A stretch of DNA of 64,000 nucleotides from Alphaproteobacteria bacterium (GTDB lineage: Bacteria; Pseudomonadota; Alphaproteobacteria; UBA9655): the NCBI GenBank assembly GCA_027459605.1, contig DAIDHR010000001.1, forward strand, positions 1-64,000. The letters run 5' to 3'. The position numbers were made by a program, and so were the translations under genes. Under the pieces are notes generated by a model. That model ran no database searches, had not been told where the DNA came from, and saw only the letters and a list, made by a program, of their open reading frames with translations. Position 1 is the stretch's first letter. Each line of letters starts with the position of its first letter. Shown piece after piece: positions 1 to 9,555 of this stretch.

Positions 1-402
1 GGCATCTACAATAGAACCAGAAGACCACTTAATACCTTTATCAATCAACTCTTCATTGACCATCTGAAGAAGCTTCTCGCTATGACCTAGCAATAAATTC
101 CGGAATCTTAATATTGTTGTTGCATCAGGAAGAGAAGACTCCAAGTCAAATCCACAAAAACGACGGAAGGACAAACGGTCATAAAGCATTTCTTCCATTT
201 GACGATCAGACAGATTGTACAGATTCTGCAAGATCATTACACGGAACATGCATATTTCATCATAAGGAGGCCGCCCCTCAGCAGATCTATCTAATAGCTT
301 TTTTAAGCGATACCTGAACCTTTACCACTTTATAAGTTCAAACATCTTATCCAATTCGCTAATTTTACGCTGGGTTACAAGAAGTTCTGCAAACGATGAC
401 AT
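1..402 (-). pseudogene. IS5-family (DUF772-type) transposase, N-terminal part, truncated by window edge, with an in-frame TAA
   Basis: Reverse-strand reading MSSFAELLVTQRKISELDKMFELIKW*RFRYRLKKLLDRSAEGRPPYDEICMFRVMILQNLYNLSDRQMEEMLYDRLSFRRFCGFDLESSLPDATTILRFRNLL...SGSIVDA is typical of IS5-type transposases; one in-frame stop near the N-terminus. Confidence 0.8.
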
Positions 403-493
403 TTCTTATCCTTTTCAGTGAGTTAGCCTAATCTTAGACTATCACATCTCTAGGACTTTTGCAGCAGGTTCTAGTTAAATTTATAGGTGTTCT

Positions 494-1597
494 ATGTTTA
501 AATTATATCGTTTTGTATTCATGATGCTGTTTTTAGCTTCATTAACCTCTGCTCAGGGGTACCCTTTCTTAGACGAGGTTCTTGAAAGCTGCCGAAAATC
601 ATTACCTGTAGCTCCTTCAAAAGCTGATTCTCTTGAAGAAACAGCTTTCCGAGCTACAACATTTATTTATCAGTTTTTAGAGGAAGATAAAAAAAATCAA
701 ATTAAGAAATCAGTTGAAACAATCGAGCCCACAGCTTCCCTTGATTCTCTTTTTGACCAAATGCGTTTTCATCACTTTTATGGAGAGAGGAGAGAGCTTA
801 AGGAATTGCGAGACCAAAAGATTGGTTCAACCTACAGAACGCTTTTAAAAGCCCTTCAAAATAAAGAACCCATTGTGGGATATCTCTATGGACTTGCCTT
901 CAAATCAGCTTACATCTACGATCCCATGATGCTTAAAGGTAAAGTCCTATCAAGAAACATTGATTTACAAGAACTCATTGAATTTGAGACGTATAAACAT
1001 ATTGAGAAAACCCTTAAAGCGCTCGGATTTGACTTTCACTTTGTGATCATTCGCGACACTTTCCATGCTATTTCACTTAATTTGTCAAATTCTGGAGAAA
1101 AGATTTATGATAATGCTAATGAAATACTTGAGTATGGCAAGCAAATTCATAAGATCTCAAACGAAACCGGCATAACAACCCTAGATATCCACGATCTAGA
1201 AAATTGCCAGGGACAATCCTTATCTTCTTTTATTAGTGAAAACTTGAATTTCATTATGGAGAAGGCAAAGGATATTCCCTCTCAAGATATATCAGGATTT
1301 AAGGGTTTTTTAAGGCGCGAATATGAGTACGAATCTCTGAGTGGGACACAAAAAGACAAGCAAGCGATCCTTCGGGCAAAACGGTATTCTGCTATGAAGA
1401 CTTTCGTTAAAGACCATGAAGGGGGCTTTCTTTATCCAACCCTCAGAAAGCACTTTGGCCCCACTGTTTGTATGCTCCCATTTTCTATTCATGTAGAAGA
1501 CTATATTGGAAATTGTATCAAGATTCCCCTAAACACTATCCAAAATTTTATTGGGGGATGTAATGCACAGCACCAACTTCCCCTTCTTCAAAAATAG
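494..1597 (+). CDS. Exported hypothetical protein (signal peptide); open frame continues 54 codons past an amber stop
   Basis: N-terminus MFKLYRFVFMMLFLASLTSAQG is signal-peptide-like; 367 aa ORF. Confidence 0.6.
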   Translation: MFKLYRFVFMMLFLASLTSAQGYPFLDEVLESCRKSLPVAPSKADSLEETAFRATTFIYQFLEEDKKNQIKKSVETIEPTASLDSLFDQMRFHHFYGERRELKELRDQKIGSTYRTLLKALQNKEPIVGYLYGLAFKSAYIYDPMMLKGKVLSRNIDLQELIEFETYKHIEKTLKALGFDFHFVIIRDTFHAISLNLSNSGEKIYDNANEILEYGKQIHKISNETGITTLDIHDLENCQGQSLSSFISENLNFIMEKAKDIPSQDISGFKGFLRREYEYESLSGTQKDKQAILRAKRYSAMKTFVKDHEGGFLYPTLRKHFGPTVCMLPFSIHVEDYIGNCIKIPLNTIQNFIGGCNAQHQLPLLQK

Positions 1598-1808
1598 GAA
1601 GGTGAATCCTACGTCTTTTACACAATTCGGAACGACTTCATAACCCAGTTTTTTCAAAAAAATCCTAAAGCTCTTCAGCTCATTGATATCGAAGGATACA
1701 AAACGTATTTGTATGAAGGAAGTGAAGACGTGAAACTGCTTTTTAAGGAGATTAAAGCTTGAGCATACTCCAGTTGCTATTCTCTCATTGCATTATAAAT
1801 GAAAGGAG

Positions 1809-2699
1809 TTAATTGAGGGTATATTCAAAGTGGTATTTTATCCGAGCATACTTTTCATGTTTGCTGAAAGTTCGCACATTACCCTCTGGATCAATAAGTC
1901 GATACCGAAAGCCAGAGGTTAGAAGAGTATTTGAAGAAGTATCAAAAAGTTTCACCATATGCTCTTCCAGGTTTTCAGGCGATGAAAATTCATTTTGCTC
2001 AAGATTAAGAACAGGGTCAGAACTTTTTACTTTAAAATTTGCGGCCTTAAATCCAAATTTATCTAGAATTTTCCATGAGCCAGGGTTTGAAGGACTTGCG
2101 GTTGCATCAAAGCGACATAACTCTTTTCCTCCAAAACACTGGAATGCTTTTATAATTTTTTCATCTTGTATGTCATCGAGGTTTTTCCCGAGCCCAATCC
2201 GCCGAACTTCTGGTCCCCACTCGGTGATAATTTTTTTCATGACCTCAGTGCCCATTCCTTTTCCCCAATAAGAGGGCAACCCAGCTCCAGAAATTTCAGA
2301 AACGCCAATTCCTTCCCCGTTTCCCGCAACTGCATGGCCAATGGGCGCTTGAGAATCTGATTCAAAAACAGTTAGACTGGCATGAGGATGCCCTTCCTGA
2401 AAACGAGTGAACCATATATCGCGCATGCGCTTTTCGGTTGCTTCTGGAAGACGGATTTGCCCATCCCCGAATTTCTTCATAATCTCAGCATTCTGAAAAA
2501 GATCTTTGTAAAAAGGGATATCTTGTTCCTTGACTTCCCTAGCGTGCCAATTTGTTCCCTTAAGGGAGACATGGAGATTTCTAGCATTCTCTACATTATC
2601 ATAACTAAAAATTTCCGATTCAAAAGTGGTTTGGCTGGCATTGCTGAGGAATATTCCAAAGCTTGAAAAAATTAAAAGATTACGTGTAATACTTTTCAT
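1809..2699 (-). CDS. GNAT-fold N-acetyltransferase with N-terminal signal peptide
   Basis: MKSITRNLLIFSSFGIFLSNAS signal-like start; GNAT-like segments 'YWGKGMGTEVMKKIITEWGPEVRRIGLG' and 'NPGSWKILDKFGFK'. Confidence 0.7.
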   Translation of the reverse strand: MKSITRNLLIFSSFGIFLSNASQTTFESEIFSYDNVENARNLHVSLKGTNWHAREVKEQDIPFYKDLFQNAEIMKKFGDGQIRLPEATEKRMRDIWFTRFQEGHPHASLTVFESDSQAPIGHAVAGNGEGIGVSEISGAGLPSYWGKGMGTEVMKKIITEWGPEVRRIGLGKNLDDIQDEKIIKAFQCFGGKELCRFDATASPSNPGSWKILDKFGFKAANFKVKSSDPVLNLEQNEFSSPENLEEHMVKLFDTSSNTLLTSGFRYRLIDPEGNVRTFSKHEKYARIKYHFEYTLN

Positions 2700-2769
2700 T
2701 TTGTTCCTATTTTACTTATAAAATATCTGATAGAAAGGTAGATGAATGTAAACCCTATGTCTATCGAAA

Positions 2770-3768
2770 TTATTTCTCGTCCGTTTCGAAGGCTATGTCG
2801 ACTACGCCTTTTGGCTCAAACATACCTATGAAGTGCTTGTACATTTCTAGCTTGTCCTCGCCCTTTGCTGTTGTCAAAAGGATATACTGACTATAGAGCG
2901 CAATATCTTCCACGATCCGTTCATGCCGGTAATAAGCCAAAATTGTCATGTTGACCTCAGCTTTTCCATAGCCTTTATAGAAGAGTGCTTCTTCGTGGGA
3001 CTTATTCCAAACATTACCAACACCTCCGCCAATAAACATAAGATCACGCTCCTTTGGGGCCAAGATGGGCTCATCCCAATCTACGATGTAGATATTATTT
3101 TCTTTATCGATCAATATATTGCCACCGTGAATATCGGAATGACACAACACGAATTTGGCCGGTTGGTTATGAAGTTTTTTGGCTAACTCTTCAGCCCGGT
3201 CTACCAACTGATGAATGGCCAGGTTGTTTTTCTTCATAAAAGCCCATAGTTTTATTGCAATTTCGTCATCAGCTAGTTCAGCTTCACTTTGAGCATAGAT
3301 CGATCGAACAGCCTCTCGCCATTGGGGGGAATATGATTCTCGTCGAATGTGGTGTTGGAGTGATGAGGGCACATCAATTTCGTGAATTTGCCTTACAGTC
3401 TTGCCCAGGATTGACCATTGTTCATCCGTTAGAGAATGGCTAAAGCCATCCTGTCCCTCAACGAATGCATACACAATCAGGGTAAAATCGCCAATATGCT
3501 GGGTTGTCTGGCCATGAATTGTCTTTATAGGAGGAATAATCTGCTGAATCTTAGCGTTCTGTAACAATTCCATAATAGCAATACAGAGGTCGGGTTGGTG
3601 GTTATGTTTTAGCTTTACGAAATAAGATCTCTGCTCCTCTGTCTCTGCTTTATATACCGATGCATTCATATCAGCACCCAGGGGAAGGTATGTAAGCGTA
3701 GCAGCTTCAATACCATAATCGGCTTTTAGGCAATCAATAATGCATTGGTGTGGAGGAGGGGTTCTCAA
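2770..3768 (-). CDS. Spectinomycin 9-phosphotransferase-like (APH(9)) aminoglycoside phosphotransferase
   Basis: APH motifs 'VLCHSDIHGGNILID...IVDWDEPILAPKERDLMFIGGGVGNVWNK...YYRHERIVEDIALY', which I recognise as APH(9)-Ia-like. Confidence 0.85.
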   Translation of the reverse strand: MRTPPPHQCIIDCLKADYGIEAATLTYLPLGADMNASVYKAETEEQRSYFVKLKHNHQPDLCIAIMELLQNAKIQQIIPPIKTIHGQTTQHIGDFTLIVYAFVEGQDGFSHSLTDEQWSILGKTVRQIHEIDVPSSLQHHIRRESYSPQWREAVRSIYAQSEAELADDEIAIKLWAFMKKNNLAIHQLVDRAEELAKKLHNQPAKFVLCHSDIHGGNILIDKENNIYIVDWDEPILAPKERDLMFIGGGVGNVWNKSHEEALFYKGYGKAEVNMTILAYYRHERIVEDIALYSQYILLTTAKGEDKLEMYKHFIGMFEPKGVVDIAFETDEK

Positions 3769-3823
3769 GTTTTTTCACCTTAAAATCTATGCATTTAATG
3801 GCTTAAATCCAAAAGTGGAATTG

Positions 3824-4819
3824 TTAAAATCTCGGTTCATTTTGTTTTCTTTCCTCTAAACTCAGGATGATATGCCCAATCAATTCACGAATGTCTGCGC
3901 ATTGATTGGGGCGTTCTGGATGTCTGATAAGAATATCAAGGAGCGACAGCAAGTTGAGGAGATGAACACTGATGCGCCAATTTTTGGGAAGGGTAGCACC
4001 ACTTTGTGTCAAGCCTTGAAGAAAAGCCTCCTCGAAAACGGGCGACATTTTATGAGCATAACGCAGCATGTTAGCAACATCACAAAGCGTTGAGCCGGAA
4101 TGGGCAAACTCCCAATCTAAGATAGCCGTGATTTTCCATTGATCCTCAATTTTATCAACGAGGATATTTTCGGGGCCATAGTCTCCGTGCACAAGGTGGG
4201 TTTGATTTTCATCAGGAAAAAGAGAGGCATATGTCTCAAAAATCTCTGTCAATTTAGGGATTGTCTTGGACTCAAATTTTTTGAGCACAGTTGGATGGGC
4301 TAAACACTCTCGCGCAAAGGTAATATAGTCTTGTCTTGAGGTCGGCTGACTGACATTAAGATCGGCATCAAAAAAGCCAGCTCTAGGAAATGGATACTTT
4401 TGGATGGATGCTAGGATCTGACCTGCCTGAACCATAATGCCTTCAATGGTCTCGTTTGGGTGGTTCAGAAGAAGGTCCCGCAAACTCATTCCTCCCATGT
4501 ATTCTGTGATGGCATAGGGATACCCCTCGCACTCCCCAATAAAATAAACCTCTGGCAGAGGAACAGAGGGTTTAATAAGCCTTGCAAGTTTCTGTTCCCC
4601 GTATGAGGCATCCTTATCTCTTAGGTAAATTCTTAAGATAAAAGGCTGAGGTTCATTAACCAGTGTCATTTTAATATTGAGATTGGCACATCCTCCCGCA
4701 ATCACCTCGTGAGAAGCCAGTTTCTTCTCAGGAAAAGCGAGCTCCATCACGGCTTGAATGGTTTGCGATGAGACCTGAAAATGTTGGTCCGTCTTTTCCC
4801 AGTTGGCTTTGAAGGTCAT
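3824..4819 (-). CDS. APH-family phosphotransferase
   Basis: 'LVHGDYGPENILVDKIEDQWKITAILDWEFAHSGSTLCDVANMLRY' Brenner/DFG-like APH motifs. Confidence 0.85.
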   Translation of the reverse strand: MTFKANWEKTDQHFQVSSQTIQAVMELAFPEKKLASHEVIAGGCANLNIKMTLVNEPQPFILRIYLRDKDASYGEQKLARLIKPSVPLPEVYFIGECEGYPYAITEYMGGMSLRDLLLNHPNETIEGIMVQAGQILASIQKYPFPRAGFFDADLNVSQPTSRQDYITFARECLAHPTVLKKFESKTIPKLTEIFETYASLFPDENQTHLVHGDYGPENILVDKIEDQWKITAILDWEFAHSGSTLCDVANMLRYAHKMSPVFEEAFLQGLTQSGATLPKNWRISVHLLNLLSLLDILIRHPERPNQCADIRELIGHIILSLEERKQNEPRF

Positions 4820-5325
4820 GTTTTAAGCCCGATATAGATGTCTAATACGGTATTTTGAGGATCTTTGGCTCGCGCATCATGAACTTGAAAATCTGTCTCA
4901 TAACGACGCGGTCCCCCTAAGGTTTCTGGAGACATTTTCCAGATCTTCTGCCAAGCATTTATCACAACATCTGGCATAGGACCCGCTTCAGTTGTGAATT
5001 TAACATAAGTTTGAGGAGGGATGATATGGGTTTCTAACCCTTCAGGAAGATCCGCAAAGGAGTCTACTTCTTCTCCAACATAGAAAGTATATTCGCCCGT
5101 GTAATCGCTTTCATAATCACTATAGGCACATAAAGTGGTCCCGGGATTTTTACGGTGAGGAATTTTTTCTGCAAGCTGTTGGTGAAAATAATGTTGTACG
5201 CACGCTGAAATTTTGGCGGTTAAAGGATCGTATTCCCTCTTATTGTTTGTACGCACCTTAATTCCAGCTAATTTTATTTCCGGAAGGTCTAATTGTGTTT
5301 TTTGCATGGTGTTAACTCCTTTCAT
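4816..5325 (-). CDS. GyrI-like / AraC effector-binding domain protein
   Basis: 'ETHIIPPQTYVKFTTEAGPMPDVVINAWQKIWKMSPE...RRYETDFQVHDARAKDPQNTVLDIYIGLK' is typical of GyrI-like domains; overlaps the next gene by 4 nt. Confidence 0.75.
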   Translation of the reverse strand: MKGVNTMQKTQLDLPEIKLAGIKVRTNNKREYDPLTAKISACVQHYFHQQLAEKIPHRKNPGTTLCAYSDYESDYTGEYTFYVGEEVDSFADLPEGLETHIIPPQTYVKFTTEAGPMPDVVINAWQKIWKMSPETLGGPRRYETDFQVHDARAKDPQNTVLDIYIGLKT

Positions 5326-5462
5326 TAAGTGATAACTTATGGTACGCGATTTAGCTGTATCTTGAAAGTAGCTACATGGTATCTCAAGAAATAATGACTT
5401 GAAATTATATTTTAAGTTCTATAAATTTTTATAAATTGTAATTTAAAAGGATTTTATCAATT

Positions 5463-5670
5463 ATGTATTTAAAAATATTCAGCTTAGCCCTTACTCTATC
5501 AACCGTTTTGGCTTCTCCTCAGGTATTAGCCGCAGGAAAAAGAGTCGTGAATGATGGATACACAGAGTGGACAGAACGTCCGATTCTGACGCTTCAAGAA
5601 CGTTGTGAGCAAGCTGAAAGGCGCGTGAAAAAACCCAAATTCAAAACAGCCAACTTTGGAGAAGCACTAA
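5463..5670 (+). pseudogene. Truncated exported protein (signal peptide plus about 45 aa) fused out of frame to reverse transcriptase sequence
   Basis: Signal peptide MYLKIFSLALTLSTVLASPQVLAAG; downstream part of ORF 5463..5894 is read across RT sequence in another frame. Confidence 0.5.
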
Positions 5671-5673
5671 AAA

Positions 5674-6110
5674 GTGAGGAGAAAAACTGCTCTTTATTTA
5701 ACGCCCTTAGATCACGCTATGGAGCGTTGGATGAAGAGAGGAGACTGCTTCTATGCTCGGTTTCAAGACGATATCATTCTGATATCCAGAAAATGGCATG
5801 TGCTGAGGTGTATGCGAATCGAGATGTTTCAGATATTAAAAGAGTTAGGGTTGGGATTAAGACCGGAAAAAACCTTCATGGAAAGATCTCCTAAAGGATT
5901 TGATCTTTTAGGATATCACATTACGCTACAAGGTCTTTCTCCCAATACTAAAACCCAGAAAAAACGATTGAGAATGCGAAGCGGCGTTATGCGCAGGGAG
6001 GCCATCAGTCTCTGCATCAGTACCTCAAACGTTGGAGAACCTGGGTCCTTGCTGGCCTCCCTCAAAATGTCACGGGCATTAACGAATTCTTAACCTATGT
6101 TGTGGATAAT
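5674..6110 (+). pseudogene. Reverse transcriptase (group II intron/retroelement-type) remnant, 5'-truncated and frameshifted
   Basis: 'LDHAMERWMKRGDCFYARFQDDIILISRKWHVLR...ELGLGLRPEKTFMERSPKGFDLLGYHI' then, after a frameshift near 5955, 'PEKTIENAKRRYAQGGHQSLHQYLKRWRTWVLAGL'. Confidence 0.8.
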
Positions 6111-6199
6111 CTACAAAACCAGAGTAGTAGCCGATTCAATCAACGAATCAGCCAACCACGATGGATGAAACAAACCACTCACGGCAGAGGAAATCAAGC

Positions 6200-6568
6200 A
6201 TGGATAAAAAAGTTCTCCGCACTTTAGTGGTCGCGTTAGTTCCACTCGCAACCACCATCACTAACCCAGGTCAGTCCGTCTCAAACGGCCTCCCCCCCCA
6301 CATTGCCCAGCTTGTCGGCAAACCGTGGACATATGATTGTCCCTGTCCCTGCTGCGAATGTGCCCTCCCTACGCCTCCCTCCCGCCCCGGGGACCTCGCC
6401 CGCCGAACTTACAGGCCGTCACTACCCCACCCGGTCCGCTCAACCGACGCCCTGCCGCAGGATTGCTCCTGCTTGTGCTGTAGTTGTGTGAGCAGCCGGC
6501 CCCTAAATAAGCCCCCCGCCGCCACTCCTCCGGCCAACATCCCCAGCCCACGCACCCCCACCAGCTAA
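6200..6568 (+). CDS. Small exported Pro/Cys-rich protein with two CxCxCCxC motifs
   Basis: N-terminus MDKKVLRTLVVALVPLATTITNPG; motifs DCPCPCCEC and DCSCLCCSC; GC-rich coding region. Confidence 0.5.
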   Translation: MDKKVLRTLVVALVPLATTITNPGQSVSNGLPPHIAQLVGKPWTYDCPCPCCECALPTPPSRPGDLARRTYRPSLPHPVRSTDALPQDCSCLCCSCVSSRPLNKPPAATPPANIPSPRTPTS

Positions 6569-6723
6569 TTAGATCCGCCCCACCCCAGCTGGGGAGCTTC
6601 CAGCCTGCCCTCACCACGATCCCCCATCCACGGCCTCCCGTGAACGGGAAGAGCCCAGTCAAATTCCCGGTTTGGCCCTTTACCACTGGGGCCCCGATCC
6701 TGCTGAAAGGTGCTGTGTGGGAG

Positions 6724-7473
6724 ATGATAGATAAGGTAAATCTTTCTAGAGAGGATTTAAAAACTTTGCCTTTGGAATTATTTACATGTTATCGTACAGA
6801 ATTTATAAATATAGCTAGTAATAATCTTACCACTTTACCCGATGAAGTAGAAAATTGGTCTAGCTTAGAAACCTTTTGGGCTGGAGACAATCATTTGAAA
6901 GAATTACCAGGAGGTGTGCAGGGCTGGGGAAATATTCAGAATGTTAGCTTATATGGAAATCAGCTTACATTTCTACCCTCACAGGTAAGATTTTGGAATG
7001 ACGTAAAATCTGTTGACATAGCTGACAATCAATTAAAATCATTGTCTCCAGAAGTAAAGAAATGGAAGAACCTTAAGAAGATTAGCTTTACAAATAATAA
7101 ACTCAAAGACCTTCCTCCTGAGGCTAAAAACTGGAATAAATTAAAAACACTTGATTTAAGTAGCAATCCCTTCGATCGCCTCCCTACACCTATCGGGTTT
7201 TATTCTCATCTTAATGAGCTTTGGGTGAGCGAAAGCCAATCTAAACAATGGAAGCTTAAGTTCACTCACAAAAAGCTTGAAAGTGGAGAAAGCAAAGAGC
7301 CTGTTGTTCGGATATTCAACCTCCCTATGGTATTGCAAACTTTAAGAGAGAAGCATAAACCGTCTTTATCTGAAGTTGGTAGATTAAATGAGATCATTGA
7401 GGAACAACAAGAGAAAATAGAAACCATGGAAGAAAAGCTGAATTTAATACTGCAAAAATTAGAGGAAAAATAA
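6724..7473 (+). CDS. Leucine-rich repeat protein with C-terminal coiled coil
   Basis: Repeated LxxLxxxxNxLxxLPxEVxxWxxL units; C-term 'LNEIIEEQQEKIETMEEKLNLILQKLEEK'. Met at 6724 is a likelier start than 6640. Confidence 0.8.
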   Translation: MIDKVNLSREDLKTLPLELFTCYRTEFINIASNNLTTLPDEVENWSSLETFWAGDNHLKELPGGVQGWGNIQNVSLYGNQLTFLPSQVRFWNDVKSVDIADNQLKSLSPEVKKWKNLKKISFTNNKLKDLPPEAKNWNKLKTLDLSSNPFDRLPTPIGFYSHLNELWVSESQSKQWKLKFTHKKLESGESKEPVVRIFNLPMVLQTLREKHKPSLSEVGRLNEIIEEQQEKIETMEEKLNLILQKLEEK

Positions 7474-7616
7474 ACCAATATATGATGCCGCTTTGCTCCT
7501 CTCGCCTTAGGCTACTGCAAAGGCGGGAGGGTAAAGCAATTAGGCAAATAGGGAGTGATTTCTGCTTCCACCATCGCAAAGGCTGGCAAACAAGAAAGAA
7601 CCAATGATTTCATCAT

Positions 7617-7826
7617 TTACACCTTACTCTTAAATTCTAATATATCACCTGGTTGGCAATCGAGGGCTTCACAAATACTTCCTAAGGTTGAAAAGCGAAC
7701 AGCTTTGGCTTTCCCCGTTTTTAAGATGGATAGATTTTGAATCGAGATACCAATGGTTTCTGCTAAATCCTGGAGCTTCATTTTCCGCTTTGCCAACATT
7801 ACGTCAAGGTTAACGATAATTCCCAT
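7617..7826 (-). CDS. Cro/CI (YozG-like) HTH transcriptional regulator
   Basis: 'VMLAKRKMKLQDLAETIGISIQNLSILKTGKAKAVRFSTLGSICEALDCQPGDILEF' XRE-type HTH. Confidence 0.9.
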   Translation of the reverse strand: MGIIVNLDVMLAKRKMKLQDLAETIGISIQNLSILKTGKAKAVRFSTLGSICEALDCQPGDILEFKSKV

Positions 7827-7840
7827 TTTGAACCTCCTGA

Positions 7841-8419
7841 TTAGACAATAAACTTTTGGTCTTCTTGAAGTTTATACCCTTCCACCATGACCCATGAAAT
7901 CACAATCACCAAAACACCACAAAGGAGTTCTTCCATGTTTGGTGTGCCAAAGCCAATTTGGACGAAGCGGTGACCCGGAGGATTAGAGAGCGTGACAGAA
8001 AGGACCATAAGCATGCCACTTAAGGGCTTTGTTAGTAAAGCATCTAGGAAAAAAAGCCATCCTAAGTACTTATAATGACGGGCATTATAGGCGTTAAAAA
8101 TCTCGGCTGTTTTATAGTTTCGAAAAACAGGCTTTAGAACGATCAGCCCTAAAAGGATGGGCAGTAATCCTACAAGGCTTGCCATTAATCCCGTAAATCG
8201 TGGAAGAGGAGTCCACTGAATTGTTGAAAGGTTCACGATACCTTCCGGTGTATGCACAGGATTAAAAAAGAGACCTTCTGAAATGGCTACCTTAATAGGA
8301 GCGTACTCCATAAACACCCATAAAATTAAGACAAAGAGCGGCAAGATAATAAGCAGAAGATTAAAAATAGCTAAAAGATAAGTACTGACTTTTTGAATGC
8401 GTGTCATGAGTCCCCTCAC
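7841..8419 (-). CDS. DUF2975-type membrane protein, paired with the YozG-like regulator
   Basis: Four hydrophobic segments; classic neighbour of YozG-type HTH genes. Confidence 0.7.
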   Translation of the reverse strand: MRGLMTRIQKVSTYLLAIFNLLLIILPLFVLILWVFMEYAPIKVAISEGLFFNPVHTPEGIVNLSTIQWTPLPRFTGLMASLVGLLPILLGLIVLKPVFRNYKTAEIFNAYNARHYKYLGWLFFLDALLTKPLSGMLMVLSVTLSNPPGHRFVQIGFGTPNMEELLCGVLVIVISWVMVEGYKLQEDQKFIV

Positions 8420-8544
8420 TAGTTAGGTTTACGTGAGGGCAAGATAATCAGCTGCATCTCATAAGTCAATCATTTTTTATTGTTTATCATTAAATAATGT
8501 GTGAGAAAGATGATTTTCTAAGTTTTCTCTCCTAAATGAAAATC

Positions 8545-8795
8545 ATTTTTCGCCCTCAGTCTTAATCACTTCCAACACCCCTTTGTTTGCCATTGCTTTT
8601 GCACGTTTATCTGTAAAAGAAGGTACTGTTTGATTATCCTCAGTATAATGAGCAAAGACAAGCCCTGCTGTTGTTAAAGACGATGTCCAAGTGGATTTCA
8701 AAATAAAGGCAGAACATATCTCTAAGGACTTATCTAAAGATTGATCTAGGTAGGCAGAAAGAAGAGAGTTATAGGAGAAAGATTTTCAAAACCAA
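8545..8795 (-). pseudogene. Unidentified gene remnant
   Basis: Minus-strand reading 'FSYNSLLSAYLDQSLDKSLEICSAFILKSTWTSSLTTAGLVFAHYTEDNQTVPSFTDKRAKAMANKGVLEVIKTEGEK*' looks coding but has no start. Confidence 0.3.
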
Positions 8796-9065
8796 ATAAT
8801 TGCCATGAAAACTCCTCACTTTCCTATTTCTTATACGTCTATTTCGGAATTTTCAGTTCATGAATGGATAAGTTTTAAGAGCTTTGCCCTGGTCTTCTTT
8901 AGCTTATGGAATACATGAGACAGGCTTACCAAATTCAATTTGTACGAATGAAATTCCTTTGTTAACATATTAAAAAATCCATCAGGGAACTGACCAATTT
9001 TTAATATCTCACCTTTAATTGATAAAGTTATCCTTGAAGAGGATCTTCAAAAGCCTGCTACTCAA

Positions 9066-9539
9066 TTGATTGACGAAATGGAAGAATATTTTTCCCTTCA
9101 AGATGTTGTCCTCACAGGAATTCAAAATAAAGTTCAAGGAATAATTCCACTCATCGAGTTTCGTACATATGGTGATATGTTTGATACTATTAATCATGCA
9201 CTCTACGAAATGATTACTCTTTATAATATTGATTATGAGTTCCTGGATGAAAGATTATGTGAAAATGATAGTTACGGTTGGGATTTTTCTGAAAAGTTTC
9301 TTCCCTATATTAAGCAAATGATATACAAGGCTATCGATGCTCATGACTTGCGTGCTCCCGAAGATATGCTTGTTCATCGAAGGAATATTCAACAACAGGT
9401 TCAATTGGAGTATGATTATTACATTCTAGCAAAATGTTCAGGTAAATTATCCCAAAAAACGACTCATCCTTTTCAGAAACAATCTCAAGAAAGGATTCAT
9501 CCAATTCACAATTTCATAAAGAGAATTTTTCGGCAATAA
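9066..9539 (+). CDS. Hypothetical protein
   Basis: 157 aa ORF with coding-like composition; no recognised family. Confidence 0.4.
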   Translation: MIDEMEEYFSLQDVVLTGIQNKVQGIIPLIEFRTYGDMFDTINHALYEMITLYNIDYEFLDERLCENDSYGWDFSEKFLPYIKQMIYKAIDAHDLRAPEDMLVHRRNIQQQVQLEYDYYILAKCSGKLSQKTTHPFQKQSQERIHPIHNFIKRIFRQ

Positions 9540-9555
9540 ATACTTTAGATGCAAT

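Noticed and set aside
2770-4819. Toxin-antitoxin or defence island in the APH cluster
   Set aside because: No toxin, antitoxin, nuclease or restriction genes adjacent; kinase and GyrI-like motifs are clear.
5674-6093. 139-aa ORF as an intact reverse transcriptase
   Set aside because: Lacks N-terminal RT blocks and is frameshifted near 5955.
6369-6686. Minus-strand 105-aa Gly/Trp-rich ORF
   Set aside because: GC-rich DNA has few stops; no start context or family; the + strand ORF has a signal peptide.
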